Source of the DNA: Nitrososphaera sp035547955
Lineage (GTDB): Archaea; Thermoproteota; Nitrososphaeria; Nitrososphaerales; Nitrososphaeraceae
Direction of reading: 5' to 3'
Assembly: GCA_035547955.1 (NCBI GenBank)
Contig: DASZTR010000143.1
Location: forward strand, 1 to 12,306
Length of the DNA: 12,306 bases
In this document: piece by piece, positions 6,079 to 12,068 of the stretch
Layout: every line of letters begins with the position of its first letter
How positions within the stretch are numbered: position 1 is the first letter of the stretch
Notes under the pieces: generated by a model
What the model saw: only the letters and a program-made list of their open reading frames with translations
Databases searched by the model: none
Told to the model about the DNA's origin: nothing
Translations under genes and position numbers: made by a program

Positions 6079-6094
6079 CGTGAGAGAAAGGGTC

Positions 6095-6271
6095 ATGTAC
6101 CTGAATCGACAATTAGCTAATATGCACGAATACCTCTCACCTCTAAAGCCTATATACAGCCAGTGCAAATGGTGCGGCAAGCGCACTGCATACGTGTGCA
6201 TGAGGTGCAGCTGTTGCTATTCGTGCCACCCTGCGATAGAGTATGCGGAAGGAAGGACAGAGGCAGCATAA
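6095..6271 (+). CDS. Small Cys-rich zinc-binding protein
   Basis: The product has 58 residues from ATG 6095. Seven cysteines and a histidine are packed in the second half: CKWC (24-27), CMRC (35-38), Cys40, Cys41 and Cys44-His45. This pattern is typical of one or two structural zinc sites. The frame also offers GTG 6080 and ATG 6122 (49 residues). ATG 6095 fits the TATA-like element at 6063-6078. No characterised family is recognised. Such mini zinc proteins often mediate protein or nucleic-acid contacts (family-level inference). It is divergent from cyclophilin and is followed by the DUF72-polymerase gene 80 bp downstream, which has its own TATA box. Confidence 0.68.
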   Translation: MYLNRQLANMHEYLSPLKPIYSQCKWCGKRTAYVCMRCSCCYSCHPAIEYAEGRTEAA

Positions 6272-6284
6272 GATAACGGACCCG

Positions 6285-6302
6285 CACCCTCCCCCAAGGG
6301 TG
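6285..6302. repeat. 6-bp inverted repeat CACCCT/AGGGTG
   Basis: CACCCT (6285-6290) and AGGGTG (6297-6302) flank a CCCCCA loop, between the small zinc gene and the TATA box of the polymerase gene. It could be a weak hairpin ending the upstream transcript or an operator next to the promoter. No T-tract follows. Confidence 0.3.
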
Positions 6303-6310
6303 TTCCCCAC

Positions 6311-6318
6311 ATTATAAG
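6311..6318 (+). promoter_or_regulatory. TATA box for DUF72-polymerase gene
   Basis: ATTATAAG is centred about 38 nt before ATG 6352, giving a predicted leader of roughly 10 nt. It is a good archaeal TATA match and supports both the start and independent transcription. Confidence 0.6.
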
Positions 6319-6351
6319 GGCCGGGCCAAAGCTCCGTAGCACGCTCGTACC

Positions 6352-8220
6352 ATGAAGCATTTCGTAGGGTGCGCGGGGTGGAGGTTTGGCAACTTTTACC
6401 CGCAGGCCATTGCGCCAAGGGAGCACCTTTCCCACTATTCCCGCGTGTTTGATGTCGTCGAAATCGGCGTTCCGGCCATTTACGAGCACTCTTTCTGGAG
6501 GTGGGCGCAAGAGACGCCGGAGAGCTTTCGCTTTGTCGTCAGACTGCCGGAGCAGGCAACGGCAGAGGAAGGTGAAGAGGGCGGCAGGCTCGGGAACCTG
6601 CTCGAAGCCCTCAGGCCGATAGAGGAAAAGACGCTTGCAGTAGTAGTCAAGACGCCACAGAGTCTTGCGCTTCAGGATGGGCATAGGTTGCTGGAGAGGA
6701 CACTAGGCACCTGCACTTACCACGGCTACTCGGCAGTGATTGACTTTTCGCACCCCTCCTGGTTTCAGGACACCACCTATAACATCCTGAGAAAGTACGG
6801 CGCGGCCGTGTACTGGAGGATCGGCAACATAGACGAAAGTGGACGGCAACATCAACAGCAGCAGGCCGAAATCACCTGTGACTTTATTTTCTTGAGGCTT
6901 GCCGGCGATGTAGGCAACTGGAAGGCCGAGCTTGAAGAAGCATTGAGAGAGGCTGAGGAGGACAGCATGGTAGACATGGCGATAATAGTTGCAGACACCC
7001 CAGGAGCCGCAAACGCCGCCCTGCGTCATCTTGGCCTGCCAGAAAGAAAATACTCTGGCCCCTTGCCTGCTCCTGCCCCGCTCATACCTGTACCGAAATG
7101 GTCTGATGGCAGCAGGGTGATCCTCTGTGTAGACCTCAACGCTTTTTACCCATCTTGCGAGGAGCTGCGAGAGCCCGCCCTCAAGGGAAGGCCGCACGCC
7201 GTGATAATGACGGACCAGCCCAAGGGCAAAATAACGCGTGGAGTAGTGTCGTCATGCTCGTACGAGGCGCGCCGTTTCGGAGTCAGGTCGGCCATGCCGC
7301 TTGCAAGGGCGCTGGCGTTATGCCCAGAGATGGATTTGCGGCCGGTGGATATTGCGTACTACAAGCAGGTGTCCGAGAAGGTTATGGAAGTCCTTTTCGG
7401 GTTTGCAGACGTGGTAGAGCAGACAAGCATCGACGAAGCATTTCTCGACTGCACGGCGAAGATCATAGGCAATAACGACAGTGCAAAAAGCCCCTACGAG
7501 TATGCGTTATCCATAAAGAGAGCAGTAAAGGAAAAGTGCGACCTGTCGGTGTCAATAGGGGTGGCGCCGTCAAAGTCGGCGGCCAAGTTGGCATCTGATT
7601 TCAAAAAGCCTGACGGCGTCACTGTGGTGTACCCAGACAGGCTGCAGGACTTTTTTGCTCCCCTTGAAGTAGGCAGGATCTCAGGCATCGGCCCAAAGAC
7701 GCAGCAGGAGTTAAAAAAGATAGGCATCACCAAGATAGGACAGCTTGCCGCATGCGACGTGCAAAAGCTGACGTCGCGCTTTGGCAATAAAAATGGGCTG
7801 TGGATGTGGCAGGTGGCGACAGGCGCGGATAGCGCCCCTGTCGTGCCAAGGGAAGACCACGTCTCGATAAGCACCGAACACAGCCTTGAAGAATATGCAA
7901 AAGATAGAAAAGAAGTCCTTGCGGAACTGACCGCCCTCTGCGACGAGCTTTATGACAGGGTGGCAGGACACGGATACCTGTTCCGTACCGTGGGGGCAAA
8001 GATAGTGAGGGCAGACTTTTCCATCGAGACAAGGGAGATGTCGTATCAGAGCCCGCAGCAGAGGCGCGAGAGCATCCTTGCCGCAATCCCGCAGTTAGTC
8101 GAAAGGTTTGACATCGATCGCCCAATCAGGAAGGTGGGTCTGCGTGTTACCAACCTGAGTCATCGCGGGAGGCAGGAGTCTCAGCGAACGCTCCTTGACT
8201 TTGTAGAAGCAGAAGAGTAG
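6352..8220 (+). CDS. dinB: DUF72 domain fused to Y-family DNA polymerase IV (DinB/Dpo4)
   Basis: One continuous 622-codon frame holds two proteins that are normally separate. Residues about 4-233 are a DUF72 (YecE-like) TIM-barrel domain: GCAGW at 6-10, FDVVEIG around 37, VIDFSHPSWF and FIFLRLAGD. A proline-rich linker (about 236-249) leads to a full Y-family translesion polymerase. Its metal ligands are Asp261 (VDLNAFYPSCEE) and Asp361-Glu362 (TSIDEAFLD), and the steric-gate tyrosine is Tyr266. The spacing of 100 residues is close to that of Sulfolobus Dpo4. A helix-hairpin-helix thumb (SGIGPKTQQELKKIGITKIG) and a little-finger domain follow. The tail QRTLLDFV (611-618) resembles a PCNA-binding box. 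The polymerase should insert nucleotides opposite damaged DNA. What DUF72 adds is unknown. The fusion suggests a DNA-damage role for it (inference). The frame shows no shift across the junction. Confidence 0.93.
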   Translation: MKHFVGCAGWRFGNFYPQAIAPREHLSHYSRVFDVVEIGVPAIYEHSFWRWAQETPESFRFVVRLPEQATAEEGEEGGRLGNLLEALRPIEEKTLAVVVKTPQSLALQDGHRLLERTLGTCTYHGYSAVIDFSHPSWFQDTTYNILRKYGAAVYWRIGNIDESGRQHQQQQAEITCDFIFLRLAGDVGNWKAELEEALREAEEDSMVDMAIIVADTPGAANAALRHLGLPERKYSGPLPAPAPLIPVPKWSDGSRVILCVDLNAFYPSCEELREPALKGRPHAVIMTDQPKGKITRGVVSSCSYEARRFGVRSAMPLARALALCPEMDLRPVDIAYYKQVSEKVMEVLFGFADVVEQTSIDEAFLDCTAKIIGNNDSAKSPYEYALSIKRAVKEKCDLSVSIGVAPSKSAAKLASDFKKPDGVTVVYPDRLQDFFAPLEVGRISGIGPKTQQELKKIGITKIGQLAACDVQKLTSRFGNKNGLWMWQVATGADSAPVVPREDHVSISTEHSLEEYAKDRKEVLAELTALCDELYDRVAGHGYLFRTVGAKIVRADFSIETREMSYQSPQQRRESILAAIPQLVERFDIDRPIRKVGLRVTNLSHRGRQESQRTLLDFVEAEE

Positions 8221-8242
8221 GGAAAAGGTGAACGGGTTTTCC
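8221..8242 (+). terminator. Possible hairpin after polymerase gene
   Basis: GGAAAA (8221-8226) and TTTTCC (8237-8242) form a 6-bp inverted repeat immediately after the stop codon, with a 10-nt loop. It is a weak terminator or transcript-end candidate. No long T-tract follows. Confidence 0.25.
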
Positions 8243-8272
8243 ACGGCGCGTCTACAATGTCAACCCACAGCG

Positions 8273-8279
8273 TTTATAG
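8273..8279 (+). promoter_or_regulatory. TATA box for C2H2 mini-protein gene
   Basis: TTTATAG is centred about 34 nt before ATG 8310, giving a predicted leader under 10 nt. It is strong support that the 50-codon ORF downstream is a real gene. Confidence 0.55.
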
Positions 8280-8309
8280 CTACAGTCCTTTGAAACAACA
8301 TCGTATATT

Positions 8310-8462
8310 ATGGAACTAGCTTCCGGGACACTACTCCAGGACAGGCTTTTTTACTGCGAGCGTTGCAGTACGGTGTTCCTGTCAGATGAGGACGCGCACA
8401 TGCATGAAAAGATCCTCGGCCACATCATGTGCCACCTTGCGCCAGAAGGAGACAGAGAGTAG
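8310..8462 (+). CDS. 50-residue C2H2 zinc-finger protein
   Basis: This short ORF starts MELASGTLLQDRLFYCERC. Its core is a classical C2H2 finger: Cys16-x2-Cys19-x12-His32-x5-His38, with the conserved aromatic Phe23 four residues after the second cysteine. The usual leucine before the first histidine is Ala29. A good TATA box at 8273-8279 places transcription start just before the ATG. Single-finger proteins of this size occur in archaea and may bind DNA, RNA or protein, but no target is visible. The gene sits 89 bp after the DUF72-polymerase gene on the same strand, with its own promoter. Coding status is well supported; function is unknown. Confidence 0.7.
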   Translation: MELASGTLLQDRLFYCERCSTVFLSDEDAHMHEKILGHIMCHLAPEGDRE

Positions 8463-8492
8463 ACAAAGAGCCCCCGTCGTCGTCCGACTCGC

Positions 8493-8499
8493 ATATATG
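8493..8499 (+). promoter_or_regulatory. TATA box for zinc-ribbon membrane protein gene
   Basis: ATATATG is centred about 28 nt before ATG 8524. This fits a leaderless start there better than the upstream in-frame ATG at 8506, which would be only about 10 nt away. Confidence 0.5.
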
Positions 8500-8523
8500 T
8501 AGCACATGCTAAGGTATATTCGA

Positions 8524-8859
8524 ATGGACGCAGACGCAAAGCGGTTCCTGTACCAACAGGTCATGTGGCTTGGGATCTATTTTGCAATAAGCATCGTCAT
8601 CAGCATGTTCCTGGACTTTCCGTACTCGCTCATGGTGCTATTACCAGTCATCTTTGGCATGGCATACTATCGCAGATATCGCTTCATGAAGCAGATCGGC
8701 CGGCCAGGCTCTCTTTTTGGTAACCCGTTTGGTCAGGGGAACTTTGGTAGCAGTGGCGGTAGCGGGAGCGTCAGCTATTACTGCATCAGCTGTGGCACCA
8801 AGCACAACAAGGTGTCATGCCCAAATTGCGGATCCAAGATGAAAAAGGCAGGGTTCTAG
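8524..8859 (+). CDS. Two-helix membrane protein with C-terminal zinc ribbon
   Basis: The product has 111 residues. Transmembrane helices lie at about 14-30 and 34-49, so both ends probably face the same side. A basic stretch (RRYRFMK) follows, suggesting a cytoplasmic C-terminus by the positive-inside rule. Next come a Gly/Ser/Phe-rich linker and a zinc ribbon with Cys87, Cys90, Cys99 and Cys102 (CISCGTKH and CPNCGSKMKK). ATG 8524 is preferred because of the TATA box at 8493-8499; ATG 8506 would add six residues. Similar small membrane zinc-ribbon proteins are widespread in archaea without assigned function. No partner gene is apparent; the next gene has its own promoter. Confidence 0.8.
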   Translation: MDADAKRFLYQQVMWLGIYFAISIVISMFLDFPYSLMVLLPVIFGMAYYRRYRFMKQIGRPGSLFGNPFGQGNFGSSGGSGSVSYYCISCGTKHNKVSCPNCGSKMKKAGF

Positions 8860-8882
8860 GTTCATGACATTGGCATGACAGA

Positions 8883-8897
8883 GCCTCTATCTGAGGC
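8883..8897. repeat. Small inverted repeat GCCTC/GAGGC
   Basis: GCCTC (8883-8887) and GAGGC (8893-8897) flank a 5-nt loop and are followed by an A-run, in the gap before the acyl-CoA dehydrogenase gene. It could mark the end of the upstream transcript. The signal is weak. Confidence 0.25.
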
Positions 8898-8923
8898 AAA
8901 AAATAATTCGCACAGCCTCTTGC

Positions 8924-8930
8924 TTTTATA
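8924..8930 (+). promoter_or_regulatory. TATA box for acyl-CoA dehydrogenase gene
   Basis: TTTTATA is a strong archaeal TATA match. Transcription would start near 8952-8956. That either makes ATG 8956 leaderless or gives ATG 9001 a leader of about 45 nt. Confidence 0.55.
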
Positions 8931-9000
8931 GCAAAGCCGCGAATTTCAGGCGGGCATGCCCAGCGATAAATATCATCAATGTTACTCTGACATTTCCGAG

Positions 9001-10242
9001 ATGGATTTTGGATTATCAAAAGAACAACAAGAATTCCTGGCCAAGGTCGACGGAGCATGTAGTGAGGTAAGACCGTATGAGGACGAGGCATACCTTGCTG
9101 AAAAGCTCAACGATAGGGTCGTCCCTGCGTTCTCCAAGATAGGGATGCTCGGCTGCCCCATATCGAGAAAATACGGCGGCCTCGGCCTTGACATGCTCAC
9201 ATACGCGCTTGCCATCGAAAGGATTGGGAGAGAGGGAAGCTCACTCCGCACGTTCTTTTCAGCACACATCTCGATTGGACAATTGGTGTTACAGGGGTGG
9301 GGCAACAATGAGCAAAAGAGGGAGTACCTGCCAGACACAGTCAGTGGCAAAAAGGTGATGGCGTTTGCCCTCACAGAGCCGGCTGCAGGGAGCGCACCTG
9401 CAGAAATGGTGACGACGTTTGAAGAGACTTCAGAGGGTTTTGTGCTAAAAGGCAAGAAGCACTGGATTGGAAACGGCACTTTTGCCGCAGTCATGACTAC
9501 GTACGCCAAGGATCCGTCCACAGGCAGGATATCGGCCTTTATTGTCGACGGCGACGCAAAGGGACTGCGCACAGAAGAGATGAAAAACAAGATGGGGCTT
9601 TTTACCGTCAAAAACGCGGAGGTCTATTTTGACAGGTGTGTGGTTCCCAAAAAGAACCTTCTCGGCAAGGAGGGTCAGGGGTTGAGCGTCGCGTACAGCG
9701 CACTCATCGACGGCAGGATAAGCGTGGCCGCCGGCGCGGTCGGGGTCATGGAGGACTGCCTTGCGGAAACGGTGACCTACTCCAAGTCGCGCCACCAGCA
9801 CGGGGAACCTCTCGCCAAAAAGCAATTAATGCAAGAGCATATCGCAAGGATCGCAGTCGACATTGAAAGCTCGCGTTGGTTGGTCTACAGGGCTGCAGCC
9901 GCGCGACAGAAGCTACACGAGTACGTCGAGGGTTTGAAGCATGATGACGATAATGATGAAAAATGGCTCGACGGCCTCGGCAGACAAGACAGGGAATACT
10001 CGGTGCTCAGGGCAGAGGCAGACAGGCTAGCAGCCATCGCAAAATTCCATGCGACCAACCGTTCGTTTGAATGCGCCAACAGGGCAGTGCAAGTGTTCGG
10101 CTCGGCAGGCTACAGAAAAACCGCCAGGGTGGCGCGGCATTTCCTCGACTCGCGTGCGACAATGATCTACGAGGGCGCAAACGAGGTGCTGGAGCTAAAG
10201 ATAGCTTCGGGAGTCATTGGCGCCGGATACGAAGCGTACTAA
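9001..10242 (+). CDS. Acyl-CoA dehydrogenase family flavoprotein
   Basis: The product has 413 residues from ATG 9001, which gives the canonical family start MDFGLSKEQQEF. ATG 8956 would add 15 residues, and the TATA box leaves both possible. The enzyme would use FAD to form a trans-2-enoyl-CoA from an acyl-CoA and pass electrons to an ETF-type acceptor. Landmarks are FALTEPAAGS in the FAD-binding middle domain, KKHWIGNG, the SRHQHGEPLAKKQLMQEHIA helix, QVFGSAGY, and IYEGANEVLEL, whose Glu is the catalytic base in the short/medium-chain group. Odd points are Ala in place of the usual Asp after TEPAAGS, Ala in place of Thr in YEGT, and an acidic insertion around 9911-10010 (HDDDNDEKWLDG). The substrate is unknown. 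No other beta-oxidation gene lies nearby. The tail overlaps the convergent aminotransferase by 4 nt. Confidence 0.92.
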   Translation: MDFGLSKEQQEFLAKVDGACSEVRPYEDEAYLAEKLNDRVVPAFSKIGMLGCPISRKYGGLGLDMLTYALAIERIGREGSSLRTFFSAHISIGQLVLQGWGNNEQKREYLPDTVSGKKVMAFALTEPAAGSAPAEMVTTFEETSEGFVLKGKKHWIGNGTFAAVMTTYAKDPSTGRISAFIVDGDAKGLRTEEMKNKMGLFTVKNAEVYFDRCVVPKKNLLGKEGQGLSVAYSALIDGRISVAAGAVGVMEDCLAETVTYSKSRHQHGEPLAKKQLMQEHIARIAVDIESSRWLVYRAAAARQKLHEYVEGLKHDDDNDEKWLDGLGRQDREYSVLRAEADRLAAIAKFHATNRSFECANRAVQVFGSAGYRKTARVARHFLDSRATMIYEGANEVLELKIASGVIGAGYEAY

Positions 10243-11483
10243 AGGCTTGCAGCCATCAATTCGAGCCCCTCGTCAACCTCATCTTCCATTATGACAAGCG
10301 GAGGTATCACGCGTACTGCCTTTTGCCCGGCGGGGAGCAGGAGGAGGCCGCGGCGGAACGCCTGTATGAGGGCAGCGTCTCGGTTTTCCTTTGTGTCAAA
10401 CTCTATCCCAATCATCAGTCCGAGGCCGCGCACGTCGACTATCCTTTCCCTCTTTTCTTTGCCCGCAAGGTCGGTAATACCTTTCTTCAACCGCTCGCCC
10501 ATCACCATCGCGTTGGCAAGTAGCCTGTCGCGCTTTATCACCTCAATCACGGTAGCCCCGACCGCAAGGTCTATCCTGCTTCCCCCGCCCCAGGTGCTCG
10601 AAAGCACACCCTGCTGGCCGGGATCGTAGTCGCCCCTGTACGCAGCGGCGCCTACTTGCAGCGCCTTTGCCGCACTCATGATATCTGGTACGACCCCATA
10701 GTGTTCAAACGCCCACCACTTGCCAGTCCTGCCCATCCCCGACTGAACTTCGTCAAGTACCAGCGGTACGCCGTGCTTTTTCGTGGCGTCGCGCAGACGC
10801 TGCACGAACCTCTGGCTCGCGACGTTGTAGCCCCCCTCGCCCTGCACTATCTCGGTTAGGACAAAAGATACGTTATTGTCGGCGAGGACCTTTTCGACGG
10901 CGTCGACCTCGGGATCGCCATCAGACGTGCAGAACTTTATACGCATGACTGGGAGCTCTGGAAAGCCAGCCTTTTGTACAGGCTTGCTGTACGTAAAGGT
11001 CAGCGCGCCAAGCGTCCTGCCGTGGAAGGCTCCGGTGCATGAAACCCCGGGGAACACGGGCTTTCCTTCTGCAAACCTCTTTCTGTAAGCTAGTTTTATT
11101 GCGTTCTCTACTGCCTCTGCGCCAGAGTTTATGAAGAACGCCTTGAACCCGTCAGGGAGGATGGAGACGAACTGCTCTGCAAGGTCTGCGTGCTCCTTGC
11201 AGTAAAAGTCTTGGCCGGCGATCTTGTGTGCGCCGTTTCTGCTCATTTCGGCGAGCACGCCGGTTATGTCTGGGTGCGAGTAGCCGAGCGGGCAGGCGCC
11301 GATATTTGATGTAAAGTCGAGAAAAGAGTTGCCGTCGACATCCTTTACCACGCAGCCGCTGCTGCCGGCTGCGATGACAAGCGGGTAAGTAAACGTCGAG
11401 TCGTAGCAGTTCTTTTTTACGGTAGAAATGATGTCGGATGCTATCGGTCCGGGAAGCTCGCTTGAAACCTTGGCATATTTCAC
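10239..11483 (-). CDS. Class III PLP-dependent aminotransferase (lysine 6-/4-aminobutyrate-like)
   Basis: This 414-residue fold-type I aminotransferase moves an amino group, probably a terminal omega-amino group, to 2-oxoglutarate. Landmarks are GNSFLDFTSNIGACPLGYSHP, NSGAEAVENAIKLAYRKR (cofactor phosphate binding), GAFHGRTLGAL, LVLDEVQSGMGRTGKWWAFE (Asp244 contacts the PLP ring nitrogen) and SAAKALQVG with Schiff-base Lys273. The late motif is STWGGG, and Gln follows KAL before VG. This resembles L-lysine 6-aminotransferases more than acetylornithine enzymes, which usually read TFGGNP. The start is GTG 11483. A CTTAATAG box (11506-11513) about 27 nt upstream supports a leaderless transcript. 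Exact substrate cannot be set from sequence; 4-aminobutyrate, lysine and ornithine are all possible. It is convergent with the acyl-CoA dehydrogenase. Confidence 0.9.
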   Translation of the reverse strand: MKYAKVSSELPGPIASDIISTVKKNCYDSTFTYPLVIAAGSSGCVVKDVDGNSFLDFTSNIGACPLGYSHPDITGVLAEMSRNGAHKIAGQDFYCKEHADLAEQFVSILPDGFKAFFINSGAEAVENAIKLAYRKRFAEGKPVFPGVSCTGAFHGRTLGALTFTYSKPVQKAGFPELPVMRIKFCTSDGDPEVDAVEKVLADNNVSFVLTEIVQGEGGYNVASQRFVQRLRDATKKHGVPLVLDEVQSGMGRTGKWWAFEHYGVVPDIMSAAKALQVGAAAYRGDYDPGQQGVLSSTWGGGSRIDLAVGATVIEVIKRDRLLANAMVMGERLKKGITDLAGKEKRERIVDVRGLGLMIGIEFDTKENRDAALIQAFRRGLLLLPAGQKAVRVIPPLVIMEDEVDEGLELMAASL

Positions 11484-11505
11484 AAAAGTGTCTTGAGCAG
11501 AGTCG

Positions 11506-11513
11506 CTATTAAG
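11506..11513 (-). promoter_or_regulatory. TATA box for aminotransferase gene
   Basis: The minus strand reads CTTAATAG, centred about 27 nt before the GTG start at 11483. This is the spacing expected of a leaderless archaeal gene. It suggests the aminotransferase can be transcribed independently of the upstream PDZ gene. Confidence 0.5.
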
Positions 11514-11540
11514 GTTGGCCGGGCCTGTGGTAGGTTTTTA

Positions 11541-11550
11541 GATTGCAATC
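11541..11550. repeat. 10-bp palindrome GATTGCAATC
   Basis: A perfect palindrome overlaps the stop codon of the PDZ gene and lies just upstream of the aminotransferase promoter. It may be an operator for the aminotransferase gene or a chance match. Confidence 0.3.
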
Positions 11551-12022
11551 AGGAAGATGGAGGCCTTTCTTCAAGGACTACGGAGACGTGCATCGTAACG
11601 CTGCCCCTCACTATGGTAAATTTCATGGTGTCGCCCACGTGCTTTTGCTGAAAATCTTGCTCCAGTTCTACAAAGCCCGTGACGGGCTTACCGTCAGACT
11701 CTACGATAATGTCCCCGCCTACAGGTATCGGCCTGCCTCCTACGATGGCGCTCCTGTCGCCGCCCCTCATGCCCGCCTTTTCTGCAGGGCTATTTGGCGC
11801 CACTTCTGTGACGAGAAATCCTGACTGCTCGCTGGTACCGGTGGCGTTTGCTAACTCAGGCGTCAGGGCGATCCCTGTTATCCCCGTCCACGGCTTTGGC
11901 TCCGCAGCCTGCTGGGGGTTTTGTATGGCCGCCTGGTTGGCGCCCACGTATGCAAAGGAAGCCCCCACCACGGCAAAGAGTATCGCAAAAGCCACGACAG
12001 TGCTTGTCAGGCTGTGTGCCAC
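11549..12022 (-). CDS. Membrane-anchored orphan PDZ-domain protein
   Basis: The product has 157 residues. An N-terminal hydrophobic segment (about 8-25, TVVAFAILFAVVGASFAYVG) acts as signal anchor. From about 47 a PDZ domain of the HtrA/Deg type follows: ITGIALTPELA, GFLVTEVAPNSPAEKAGMRG, GGRPIPVGGDIIVESDGKPV and VGDTMKFTIVRG. In HtrA proteases this module follows a trypsin-like domain, but here no protease domain is present. The PDZ module probably lies outside the cell and binds peptide C-termini or a partner (inference). The start is GTG 12022; an in-frame stop occurs upstream and no better start is available. The previous minus-strand gene ends 46 nt upstream and the next begins 65 nt downstream. 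Confidence 0.86.
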   Translation of the reverse strand: MAHSLTSTVVAFAILFAVVGASFAYVGANQAAIQNPQQAAEPKPWTGITGIALTPELANATGTSEQSGFLVTEVAPNSPAEKAGMRGGDRSAIVGGRPIPVGGDIIVESDGKPVTGFVELEQDFQQKHVGDTMKFTIVRGSVTMHVSVVLEERPPSS

Positions 12023-12068
12023 AAAATATTTCCACGCAGGTACATGATAACAACTTTTCTATGCGTTT

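Noticed and set aside
6062..6079. tRNA T-arm-like sequence GGTTCAAATACC on the minus strand
   Set aside because: The loop is 6 nt rather than 7, and no acceptor, anticodon or D-arm pairing exists around it. It fits a palindromic promoter element better.
7155..7475. 106-residue plus-strand ORF and several long minus-strand ORFs inside the polymerase gene
   Set aside because: They lie wholly within a well-supported conserved gene in other frames and are rich in Arg/Cys/Gly, as expected of shadow frames in moderately GC-rich DNA.
8982..9611. 209-residue minus-strand ORF opposite the acyl-CoA dehydrogenase
   Set aside because: Ser/Pro/Leu-rich shadow with no motif; the plus-strand frame is clearly the conserved gene.
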